Shown here piece after piece: positions 1 to 6,266 of a stretch of DNA of 7,379 bases (position 1 is the stretch's first letter; the number at the start of each line of letters is the position of its first letter). Source of the DNA: an uncultured Kiloniellales bacterium (GTDB lineage Bacteria > Pseudomonadota > Alphaproteobacteria > Kiloniellales > JAKSDN01); contig CAMYMY010000178.1 in the NCBI GenBank assembly GCA_947259625.1, positions 1 to 7,379 of the forward strand, written 5' to 3'. Below the pieces are notes generated by a model. It saw only the letters and a program-made list of their open reading frames with translations, did no database searches and was not told the DNA's origin. A program made the position numbers and the translations under genes.

Positions 1-1
1 C

Positions 2-193
2 GCGCTGCCCGAGGCCGGGTCGCCGCGCCGGCTCTAACTGCCGGTCGGCGCCGACCCGGCGCGAACGCGCGAGCTGCGCGCGGCCGGCTGGATCACCCTG
101 GCCGGCCTCGAGGCGGCGGCCGACCCGAAGGCCGAGGCGCGGCGCTTGGCCTGTACGCATCTGCTGACCGCCGAAGGTATCGAGGAGCTCTAG
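2..193 (+). pseudogene. hisZ: 3' end of hisZ (ATP phosphoribosyltransferase regulatory subunit), with an internal in-frame stop
   Basis: The open frame ending at TAG 191-193 encodes a C-terminal tail that resembles HisZ, the histidyl-tRNA-synthetase-like regulatory subunit that pairs with short-form HisG in the first step of histidine synthesis. Supporting segments are LPVGADPA, then LRAAGWITLAGLE, then ADPKAEARRLACTHLL. Only 63 codons lie in the window and the 5' part is cut off. In this frame TAA occurs at 35-37, between RRL and LPVG, where a tyrosine or phenylalanine would be expected (RRLYLPVG-like). Sequence on both sides is coherent HisZ, so this looks like a point nonsense change or a base-call error, not a natural end. 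If real, it removes about 51 C-terminal residues. The frame ends four bases before purA, and its last codons contain the purA ribosome binding site. The family call rests on recalled resemblance of a short fragment. Confidence 0.62.
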
Positions 194-197
194 GACT

Positions 198-1490
198 ATG
201 GCGAACGTCATCGTGGTCGGCTCGCAATGGGGCGACGAGGGCAAGGGCAAGATCGTCGACTGGCTGTCCGAGCGCGCCGACGTGGTCGTGCGTTTCCAGG
301 GCGGCCACAACGCCGGCCACACGCTCGTGGTCGGCGGCGTGACCTACAAGCTATCCCTTCTGCCCTCGGGCGTGGTGCGTTCCGGCAAGATCTCGATCAT
401 CGGCAACGGCGTCGTGATCGATCCCTGGGCACTCATCGAGGAGATCGCGCGGCTGGGCGAGCTGGGCCTCGAGATCACGCCGGAGACCCTGAAGATCGCC
501 GACAACGCGGCGCTGATCCTGCCGCTGCACGGGAAGATCGACCGTGCCCGCGAGGTCGCACGCGGCGCGACCGCGATCGGCACGACCGGGCGCGGCATCG
601 GTCCGGCCTATGAGGACAAGGTCGGCCGCCGGGCGGTTCGGCTCTGCGATCTGGCCGACCGGGAGGCGCTCGGCCAGCGGGTCGATGCCCTGCTGCTCCA
701 CCACAACGCCCTGCTGCGCGGCCTGGGAGAGCCCGAGTTCGACCGGGCCGAGACGATCCGGGAGCTGGAGGCCGTCGCGCCCAAGGTGCTGCCCTACGCC
801 GACCGGGTCTGGCATCGCCTGGACGAGGCGCACCGGGCCGGCAGGCGGATCCTCTTCGAGGGCGCCCAAGGCGCCATGCTGGACATCGACCACGGCACCT
901 ATCCCTTCGTGACCTCGTCCAATACCGTGGCCGGCCAGGCCGCGGCCGGCGCCGGCGTGGCGGTCGGCGCACTGGATTACGTGCTCGGCATCACCAAGGC
1001 CTACACGACGCGGGTCGGCAGCGGCCCGTTTCCGAGCGAGTTGGAAGACGAAGTCGGCCAGCGGCTCGGCGAGCGCGGCCACGAGTTCGGCACGGTGACC
1101 GGGCGCCGCCGGCGCTGCGGCTGGTTCGACGCGGTCATGGTGCGCCAGGCGATCAAGGTGGGCGGTATCGACGGCATCGCGCTGACCAAGCTCGACGTGC
1201 TGGACGGACTTGCCGAGCTGAAGGTCTGCGTCGGCTACCGGATCGACGGCAAGACCTTCGATCACCTGCCGGCCCTGGGCGCGCTGCAGGTGGCCGCCAA
1301 GCCGGTGTACGAGACCCTGGAGGGCTGGCAGGACAGCACCCGGGGCGCAAGGTCCTGGGCCGATCTGCCGGCCACGGCGGTCAAGTACATCCGGCGCATC
1401 GAGGAACTGATCGGGGCGCCGGTCGCCCTGCTGTCGACCAGCCCCGAACGCGAAGACACGATCCTGGTGCGCGACCCCTTCGCCGGCTAG
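198..1490 (+). CDS. purA: Adenylosuccinate synthetase (PurA)
   Basis: PurA is a cytoplasmic enzyme that joins IMP and aspartate using GTP to give adenylosuccinate, the first step committed to AMP. The 430-residue length is normal. Family motifs occur in order: the glycine-rich loop QWGDEGKGK (10-18) with catalytic Asp13, GGHNAGHT (35-42) with catalytic His41, GTTGRGIGP (128-136), EGAQG (221-225) followed by DIDHGTYPFVTSSNT, TRVGSGPFPSEL (271-282), the TGRRRRCGWFD region (301-311) that contacts substrate, TKLDVLDG (330-337) for guanine recognition, and STSPERE (413-419) near the C terminus. The ATG at 198 is the natural start: the N terminus MANVIVVGSQWGDEGKG matches the family, and GAGGAG (182-187) lies 10 bases upstream inside the hisZ tail. 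The four-base gap to hisZ suggests one transcript and possible translational coupling. No separate promoter is visible within the window. Confidence 0.98.
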   Translation: MANVIVVGSQWGDEGKGKIVDWLSERADVVVRFQGGHNAGHTLVVGGVTYKLSLLPSGVVRSGKISIIGNGVVIDPWALIEEIARLGELGLEITPETLKIADNAALILPLHGKIDRAREVARGATAIGTTGRGIGPAYEDKVGRRAVRLCDLADREALGQRVDALLLHHNALLRGLGEPEFDRAETIRELEAVAPKVLPYADRVWHRLDEAHRAGRRILFEGAQGAMLDIDHGTYPFVTSSNTVAGQAAAGAGVAVGALDYVLGITKAYTTRVGSGPFPSELEDEVGQRLGERGHEFGTVTGRRRRCGWFDAVMVRQAIKVGGIDGIALTKLDVLDGLAELKVCVGYRIDGKTFDHLPALGALQVAAKPVYETLEGWQDSTRGARSWADLPATAVKYIRRIEELIGAPVALLSTSPEREDTILVRDPFAG

Positions 1491-1497
1491 CTCGGCT

Positions 1498-1519
1498 CCG
1501 CGGCCCCGGGGCTTTGCGG
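1498..1519. terminator. GC-rich hairpin between the convergent purA and TPR genes
   Basis: The 34-base gap between the two stop codons contains CCGC (1498-1501) pairing with GCGG (1516-1519), enclosing the palindrome GCCCCGGGGC (1503-1512) followed by TTT. The structure could form on either strand and might end both transcripts. There is no long U tract, so intrinsic termination is uncertain. Confidence 0.35.
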
Positions 1520-1524
1520 CTAGG

Positions 1525-2490
1525 CTAGGAGCGGATCGCCGCTGCGCGGGCCTCCAGCTTCGCCGCCTCGGCGCTACGGCCCGTCTTGCGCAGGACCAGG
1601 GCGTAGTCGTCCAGGTTCTCGGCGACGTCCGGATGGTTTGGCCCGAGCGCCTTTTCCAGAATTGCCAGCGACCGCTTGTAGGCCCGCTCGGCCTTGGCGT
1701 AGCTACGCATGTCGTAATAGACCCCGGCCAGGATGCCGAGATCCGTGCCGACCTCCGCATGATCGGACCCATAGGCCTTCTCGTCGATGGCGATCGCGCG
1801 TTTCAGAATCTTTACGACCTTCTTGTATTCGCGTTTTGCGTGATGGACCTTGGCCAGCTTGAACAGGAGCACCGAGATATCGGGGTGGTTCGCCTCTAGG
1901 TTCTGTTCGTGAATCGCCAGTGCCTTCCGATAGCTGCGCTCGGCCATGGCATAGTCCCGCATGTCGAGGTAGACCGCCGCCAGGGCGGCCAGGTCCGTAC
2001 CGACCTCCATGTGCTGCGCCCCATAGGCTTTCTTGTCGATCTTGATGGCGCGGTTCAGGTTCTGCTCTGCCTTTTTGTATTTGCCCTGGGACTGTTGGGC
2101 GGTCGCCAGATTGAAGAGGGTCAAGGCGACTTCCGGATGGTCGGTGCCCTGAACCTTCTCTCGGAGCCTCAAGGCCATCCGCTGAAAAGACACTGCCCGG
2201 TCATAGTTGCCGATGGCTTCGTGCGTGCTGCCCAGGTTGCCGAGGCTCGTGGCCCGGCGCAGGTCCTCCTGCGGAAATTGCTGCGCCGTTTCGAGCGCGG
2301 CCTCGAAGTTCCGCTGCGCACTGGCGTAGTTCTCCCGGTTGTAGGCGGTCAGGCCGTCGTCGATGTAGCGGTCCCAGACCTGCTCCGGCGAACCGGTCTG
2401 CGTCCCCGTGGTGACGCAGGCCGCGAGGCCCCAGAGCACGGCGCACATGACGGCGGCCAACAGGGGGCTGTTGGTCTTCCCGTGGGCCAT
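1525..2490 (-). CDS. TPR-repeat lipoprotein, kinesin-light-chain type repeats
   Basis: This predicted lipoprotein of 321 residues is made almost wholly of tetratricopeptide repeats, which bind other proteins. The N terminus has a short basic stretch, a hydrophobic segment (10-24) and the lipobox LAAC (22-25), so cleavage before Cys25 and lipid anchoring to the inner or outer membrane are expected. From about residue 39 to the end there are some seven 42-residue repeats of kinesin-light-chain style: the linkers read GTDHPEV, YGAQHMEV, EANHPDI, YGSDHAEV and GPNHPDV, each followed by a two-helix unit (LAxVYxDMRxYAxAERxYxxxLAI). No enzymatic domain is seen. AGGAG (2497-2501) sits six bases before the ATG and fixes the start. 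The gene converges on purA and diverges from the pseudokinase across a 267-base region, so shared regulation is possible. The binding partner and role are unknown. Confidence 0.9.
   Translation of the reverse strand: MAHGKTNSPLLAAVMCAVLWGLAACVTTGTQTGSPEQVWDRYIDDGLTAYNRENYASAQRNFEAALETAQQFPQEDLRRATSLGNLGSTHEAIGNYDRAVSFQRMALRLREKVQGTDHPEVALTLFNLATAQQSQGKYKKAEQNLNRAIKIDKKAYGAQHMEVGTDLAALAAVYLDMRDYAMAERSYRKALAIHEQNLEANHPDISVLLFKLAKVHHAKREYKKVVKILKRAIAIDEKAYGSDHAEVGTDLGILAGVYYDMRSYAKAERAYKRSLAILEKALGPNHPDVAENLDDYALVLRKTGRSAEAAKLEARAAAIRS
1528..2031 (-). repeat. Two-unit tandem super-repeat (2 x 252 bases) within the TPR gene
   Basis: Residues 154-237 (bases 1780-2031) and 238-321 (bases 1528-1779) form two copies of an 84-residue block of two TPRs each. 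The marker KAYGAQHMEVGTD recurs as KAYGSDHAEVGTD exactly 84 residues later, and CCGACCTCC on the plus strand recurs at 1748 and 2000, 252 bases apart. By hand alignment the first TPR of each block shares 28 of 42 residues, while the second TPRs are much more diverged. This points to an old internal duplication of a TPR pair. Confidence 0.7.
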
Positions 2491-2757
2491 TCCTCTCTCC
2501 TGTCTCTGTGAGTCGGTGGAGCCGCGTCACGGCAGCGTCGTTTCGGTAGAGCAGTCTTCTGCTACACCGCACTCTTGAATTGGTCCTCGGTTGTAGCAAC
2601 CGGCCCCTTAAACTGCCGTTAAGGCGGAGTCGGGGATTCCGACGCGCAGGTGCTCTGGGTGATCCGGCCGCCCGATCCTGAAGCATTAACCTTCCATTTG
2701 GTCTATTAGGATTAAATAAAACTGCCTATCTGACTGTCGAAGGACACGGCCGGACGA
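2491..2757. promoter_or_regulatory. Divergent intergenic region with short inverted repeats and an AT-rich island
   Basis: This 267-base region must hold the starts of both the leftward TPR gene and the rightward pseudokinase gene. Three short inverted repeats lie close together: AGCAG-TCTT-CTGCT (2550-2563), CGGTTG-TAG-CAACCG (2588-2602) and CCTTAA-ACTGCCG-TTAAGG (2606-2624). An AT-rich island (about 2684-2720) stands out in otherwise GC-rich DNA and is the most likely rightward promoter area. No clear -35/-10 pair with correct spacing was found on either strand, so individual promoter boxes are not called. Confidence 0.4.
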
Positions 2758-4815
2758 ATGCATGGCGAGGAGGCGATGAGCCGTAGCGAGGAAAGCGAGG
2801 GGCAAGCCGGTCAGGGCAGAGGGGGCCTGTCGCTAGGTCTCGACGGGCGGTTTGAGCTGCTGCCCGACGTGCGTCTGCCGCGGCTCGACTCACCCCATGC
2901 CGAAGCCTACGAGGCGCGCGACCTGAGGGAACCGGACCGACCTCATTTTGCGCTGGTCTGTCGCCGGGAATTGCTGCCCAGAGTCGACATTCTCGAACGC
3001 GTGTCGCGGATCGACCGGGGCTCGATGATCAAGCCCAGGCAGTGGGGCGTGGTCGACTGGCACCCGGCCGGGGGACGACGTTTCGCGATCGTTTTCGAAG
3101 AGCCGGGCGGCGGGCGTGTGTTCGGTGGCTCGCTGGGCGAGTTCGCGCCGATGAGTCTGGAAAATATCAGGCGATCCGTCATAGCTCCGCTGGTGCCCCT
3201 GCTGCAGGAATTGTCCGAGCGCGGGATTACCCATCGGGCGATACGTCCGGACAATCTATTCTACACTGACGAAAGCCGCAGCAAGGTTGTTCTCGGCGAG
3301 AGTGTTTCCGCGCCGCCCGGTCTGGCCCAGAAGGCCGTCTTCGAAACCATCGAAAACGGCATGGCTGAGCCGTCGGGCCGCGGTCCGGGTTACCCGCCCG
3401 ATGATCTCTATGCGTTCGGCGTGCTTCTGGTCGTCTTGCTGACCGGCGAGATCCCATGTGCCGACATGACAGATCAGGAGATCGTCGCGGCCAAGCTCAA
3501 GCGTGGCTCCTATTCAGCCCTCTGCGGCAAGGCGCGGATCCCGCTTGCCATGCTGGAACCGCTTCGGGGGCTGTTGTGCGACGATTCGAGCGAGCGTTGG
3601 ACCACGGGAGATCTGAAATCGTGGCTGGGCGGGCGCCAATTGACACCCAAGCTTCCGGCATTGCCGCCCAAGGCGACGCGGCCCTTCAGGTTCGCCGGGA
3701 CCGAGTATCTGGACGCCCGCTCGCTGGCCTATGCCCTGGGCAACGACTGGCCGAATGCGGGGCCCAGCCTATACAACGGCAAGATCGCCGATTGGATGCT
3801 TCGTAGCCTGGGTAATGAGCCGCGCGCCCAATTGATCGGCAATACGATGCGCCGGCGTCAGTATGCTTCGGCCGAGGATGGCGGTAGCGACGACCGGACC
3901 ATTTCGCGCGTTCTGATGGCGCTCGATCCCGAGGCGCCGCTTCGCTACAAGGGGCTTGCGGTCAACATCGAGGGCTTGGGCGCGGCGCTGGCGGCAAACT
4001 ACCAAAAACCGGAAAAAGTCCAGCTGTTCGTGGAGATGCTGAAGGGCCGGCTTCCATTGGCCTGGTTCGACGCCCAGCTAGCGAGCCGGCCGGAACTCCT
4101 GTCCGTCAAGAAACTGATCGAACAAGCGTGCTCTTTCGCAACCCGGGCCCGGGCCGGGTTCGGCATCGAGCGCTGCCTTTATCAGCTCAATCCCCAGTGG
4201 CCCTGCCAGAGTCCTTTGCTGGCACAGGAGTATGTCTGTTATGTCAAAGACTTGCTGTCCGCTCTGGAGCGTATTGCCGGGCGTGGCATGCCGTCGGAAG
4301 AACCGGTCGACAGACACATTGCCGCCTTCTGCGCGGCGCGCACCAGGCAGGTACCGGAGCGTCTCTTGAACAATTTGGCCGCGGAAAGCGCGACCGTCAG
4401 GCATATGGCCATGCTGCAGCTCTTGGCCGACGTTCAGAAACGCACGGGTCCGGCCCGACTTCCGGCGTTGACGCGCTGGTATGCCAGCCTGCTTGCCCCC
4501 GCCATCGATGGATACCGCAACCGGCCGTACCGAAAACAGCTGGCCGACGAGATCACGCGCTTGGTCGAACAGGGCGAACTGGGGCTTCTGAGCGTCCTGT
4601 TCGACAATCCGGCCGCGGTCCGGGCCGACGAGCAGGGCTTTGCGGTCGCCCGCGCCCAGTACCGGCAGGCCGCCAATCGAATCTCCTGGCTGGAGCAGGG
4701 GGGGTTGAGTGGGCCGGACAACGTGCTGCGCGCCAGTCGGCAGGCGGCAAGCATGGTCTCCGCCGTGCTTTCCGGACTGATGCTGGTCGTGCTGACGGTG
4801 TTCTACGCGATGTGA
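2758..4815 (+). CDS. Tail-anchored pseudokinase (degenerate Ser/Thr protein kinase fold)
   Basis: This 685-residue protein has a protein-kinase-like region at about residues 30-292. The C-lobe landmarks are THRAIRPDNLFY (158-169) at the catalytic loop, DDLYAFGVLLVVLLTGEIP (215-233) at helix F, and SERWTTGDLKSWL (278-290) like the usual final RxT...L helix. Catalytic residues are missing: HRD is HRA (Ala161), the loop Lys is Arg163, DFG is replaced by GES (180-182), the beta-3 segment FALVCRR (64-70) has no Lys at the VAIK position, and no glycine loop is seen. Phosphotransfer is therefore unlikely. Residues 305-640 are mostly helical and not recognised. Residues 666-683 form one hydrophobic helix with only two residues after it, so the protein is probably tail-anchored with its bulk in the cytoplasm. 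The start is uncertain: ATG 2758 has only a distant GAAGGA (13 bases), and in-frame ATG 2776 follows GAGGAGG (2767-2773) very closely. The next gene is 13 bases downstream. Confidence 0.85.
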   Translation: MHGEEAMSRSEESEGQAGQGRGGLSLGLDGRFELLPDVRLPRLDSPHAEAYEARDLREPDRPHFALVCRRELLPRVDILERVSRIDRGSMIKPRQWGVVDWHPAGGRRFAIVFEEPGGGRVFGGSLGEFAPMSLENIRRSVIAPLVPLLQELSERGITHRAIRPDNLFYTDESRSKVVLGESVSAPPGLAQKAVFETIENGMAEPSGRGPGYPPDDLYAFGVLLVVLLTGEIPCADMTDQEIVAAKLKRGSYSALCGKARIPLAMLEPLRGLLCDDSSERWTTGDLKSWLGGRQLTPKLPALPPKATRPFRFAGTEYLDARSLAYALGNDWPNAGPSLYNGKIADWMLRSLGNEPRAQLIGNTMRRRQYASAEDGGSDDRTISRVLMALDPEAPLRYKGLAVNIEGLGAALAANYQKPEKVQLFVEMLKGRLPLAWFDAQLASRPELLSVKKLIEQACSFATRARAGFGIERCLYQLNPQWPCQSPLLAQEYVCYVKDLLSALERIAGRGMPSEEPVDRHIAAFCAARTRQVPERLLNNLAAESATVRHMAMLQLLADVQKRTGPARLPALTRWYASLLAPAIDGYRNRPYRKQLADEITRLVEQGELGLLSVLFDNPAAVRADEQGFAVARAQYRQAANRISWLEQGGLSGPDNVLRASRQAASMVSAVLSGLMLVVLTVFYAM

Positions 4816-4828
4816 GGAAACGTCCCCG

Positions 4829-5326
4829 ATGGCCGAAGCCGCCAAACAGACCAAAGCCGCTAAAGAGACCGCCCCCTGGCGGCCCAGAATTCTGTTCTGG
4901 ACCGTGCTGCTGCCCGTCGCCGGATTGTTCCTGCCGACCTTGACGGTGCTGGCCTTGGCCATGCTGCCGACCTTGGGCGCCTATGTGGCCGAACGCAGCC
5001 GCGAGAACCACTTGGTCGTCACGGTGGGCCTGATGAACTTCTGCGGCAGCCTGCCGGCCGTGGTGAAGCTTTGGTCCGGGGGGCAGAGTTTCGCCGCCAT
5101 CGGACCCGTGCTGCACGATGTCTTCGGCTGGTTGGTCGCCTACAGCGCGGCCGGTATCGGTTGGCTGATCTATCTGCTCATGCCGCCCATCGTGGCGTCG
5201 TACTGCCGCGTGGCCAGTCAAACCCACGTACAATTGCTGAAACACGATCAGCGCAGGCTGGTCGAGGTCTGGGGCGAGGCTGTAGCCCAGCCCCCCGAAA
5301 CGGGCGCCCCCCCGGGGGCGGGGTGA
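4829..5326 (+). CDS. Small multi-spanning membrane protein paired with the pseudokinase
   Basis: This 165-residue integral membrane protein is not a family I can name. A basic, lysine-rich N terminus (1-20) is followed by a long hydrophobic stretch with a central proline (21-53, probably a helical hairpin), a further segment at about 63-80, and one at about 97-126. That gives three or four helices. The C-terminal part (127-152) is polar and probably cytoplasmic, ending in a Pro/Gly-rich tail. No catalytic motif or transporter signature is visible. The ribosome binding site GAGGAA (4814-4819) overlaps the TGA stop of the pseudokinase gene and lies nine bases before the ATG, so the two genes are very likely one operon with coupled translation. 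A direct partnership with the tail-anchored pseudokinase is a reasonable inference. The last codons lie in a C7G5 run, so the exact C terminus could be affected by sequence error. Confidence 0.85.
   Translation: MAEAAKQTKAAKETAPWRPRILFWTVLLPVAGLFLPTLTVLALAMLPTLGAYVAERSRENHLVVTVGLMNFCGSLPAVVKLWSGGQSFAAIGPVLHDVFGWLVAYSAAGIGWLIYLLMPPIVASYCRVASQTHVQLLKHDQRRLVEVWGEAVAQPPETGAPPGAG
5306..5319. terminator. C/G-run hairpin at the end of the small membrane protein gene (weak candidate)
   Basis: A run of seven C followed directly by five G (5307-5318) can fold back on itself just before the TGA at 5324, between two convergent genes only 44 bases apart. There is no T tract after it, so it may pause transcription or simply encode the Pro/Gly-rich tail. 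Confidence 0.2.
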
Positions 5327-5370
5327 GCCGCGGAAGGCGGTGTCTCGGCGCCGGCCTGTATCCGCTCCCT

Positions 5371-6099
5371 TCAGGTTTCGCCCGAGGAGAGCCGACGGCG
5401 CAGCACGACCAGATAGAGCAGAATGAACAGGTAGAAGTAGAACTCCTGCACTTCGCTGGGCCGGTGGAACGGATAGACCTGGTAACCCATGGCATCGAGA
5501 ATACGTTCGGAAAAACGGGCGAATTCGGCCAGCAGGGCAGCCGGCAGGCAGATCTGCGGCGGCAGGATGACGGCCCACGGCAGGCGACGGATGCGCGGCC
5601 GCCGGAGCGCGGCGAGCGGCACCGCGATGCCGCCCAAGATCACGCCGATCTCAAGCAACGTGCGCGGCTTCTGGTCCAGCCAGGAGCTGACGTTGTGCAG
5701 GTTGGTCTCGCCCTGGTCGTTGATCTTCGACCAGTAGTCCGGTGTTTGCCAGTCGAGATAGTGCTGTCCCCAGCTCGCTTCCTCGCCGGCGATGTAGAAG
5801 CTGGCAACCGCCGCGAGCGCGATCCAGGCGACGAGCAGGCGGTGGCCCCTGACCCGGGGCAGCAGCAGGGTCCTGAGGGCGACGCCGCAGGCGCCGAGCG
5901 CTAAAAGCAGCTGGGACAGCTCCAGCAGGCCGCGCTCCCCGCCGATCCGGCGGAGGTAGAACTCCGGCGCCGCGTGAGCCGTCAGCGACAGGATCGCACC
6001 GGCGGCGAGCGGAAGCACGAGCCACCACCAGGGCGAAAGCCGGTCCGCTTGACCGCCGGCAGGCCTGTCGATCGTATCGCTTTGCCGGGTCGGGTTCAT
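5371..6099 (-). CDS. Multi-spanning membrane protein with EEASWGQ / QGETNLHN signature, function unknown
   Basis: This 242-residue integral membrane protein has about six hydrophobic segments, near residues 24-42, 58-80, 87-104, 147-165, 174-193 and 219-233. Between the third and fourth is a polar block at 105-136, GEEASWGQ then DYWSKINDQGETNLHN. This resembles a signature I recall from a widespread uncharacterised bacterial membrane protein family (EEISWGQ...INxQGExNLHN). The dense conserved Glu, Trp, Gln, Asn and His residues in a loop at the membrane edge suggest an active or binding site, but no reaction is known to me. The N terminus (1-22) is polar and probably cytoplasmic. The gene lies on the same strand as rpoH, 167 bases downstream, and converges with the small membrane protein gene across 44 bases. 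The ATG has no strong ribosome binding site (only CGAGCG just upstream), so the start is moderately certain. Confidence 0.85.
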   Translation of the reverse strand: MNPTRQSDTIDRPAGGQADRLSPWWWLVLPLAAGAILSLTAHAAPEFYLRRIGGERGLLELSQLLLALGACGVALRTLLLPRVRGHRLLVAWIALAAVASFYIAGEEASWGQHYLDWQTPDYWSKINDQGETNLHNVSSWLDQKPRTLLEIGVILGGIAVPLAALRRPRIRRLPWAVILPPQICLPAALLAEFARFSERILDAMGYQVYPFHRPSEVQEFYFYLFILLYLVVLRRRLSSGET

Positions 6100-6238
6100 C
6101 GCTCGAGCGCCGGTCTGCCGGCCGGTTCAGTTTGGGGTCGCTCGTACCTTTTGCGCCCGACCTCGGGCCTTGGTCAAGGGCGGCACGAGACGCCGGCCAC
6201 CGTTCCACCGCCCGCCGAGGCTCCCGTCAGCGCCGCCG

Positions 6239-6253
6239 GGCCGGCTGCCGGCC
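6239..6253 (-). terminator. Hairpin 13 bases after the rpoH stop
   Basis: GGCCGG (6239-6244) and CCGGCC (6248-6253) form a perfect six-base-pair stem with a three-base loop shortly beyond the rpoH stop codon. No U tract follows on the minus strand, so it is a possible stem for termination or mRNA end protection rather than a clear intrinsic terminator. The rest of 6100-6266 is GC-rich. It contains TTGACC on the minus strand (6172-6177), which resembles a -35 box, but no convincing -10 at the right distance. Confidence 0.35.
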
Positions 6254-6266
6254 GCAGACCGTAGCT

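Noticed and set aside
351..1772. Long open frame of 473 codons on the minus strand opposite purA
   Set aside because: It is antisense to a clear purA and runs into the TPR gene. The composition (Arg, Gly, Ala, Asp, His, Gln) is typical of the mirror of GC-rich codons, and no domain is recognisable.
2686..2720. Specific -35/-10 pair for the pseudokinase gene in the AT-rich island
   Set aside because: TTAACC, TAGGAT, TATTAG and TAAATA were tried in combination. None gave both adequate matches and a 16-18 base spacer, so only the island itself is reported.
2758..4815. Active Ser/Thr protein kinase
   Set aside because: The catalytic Asp (HRD), the DFG Asp, the VAIK Lys and the glycine loop are all absent, so a functional kinase label would mislead.
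4078..4962. 294-codon minus-strand frame opposite the pseudokinase
   Set aside because: It is antisense to a well-supported operon, overlaps both genes, and has low-complexity composition without motifs.
5071..5904. 277-codon plus-strand frame across the end of the small membrane gene
   Set aside because: It is a shifted frame of the membrane gene running antisense into the convergent membrane protein gene. It has no ribosome binding site or domain.
6141..6177. Promoter for the EEASWGQ membrane protein gene (TTGACC at 6172-6177, minus strand)
   Set aside because: The -35-like box is good, but the positions 16 to 18 bases on read GCAAAA or CAAAAG, which do not resemble a -10 box.
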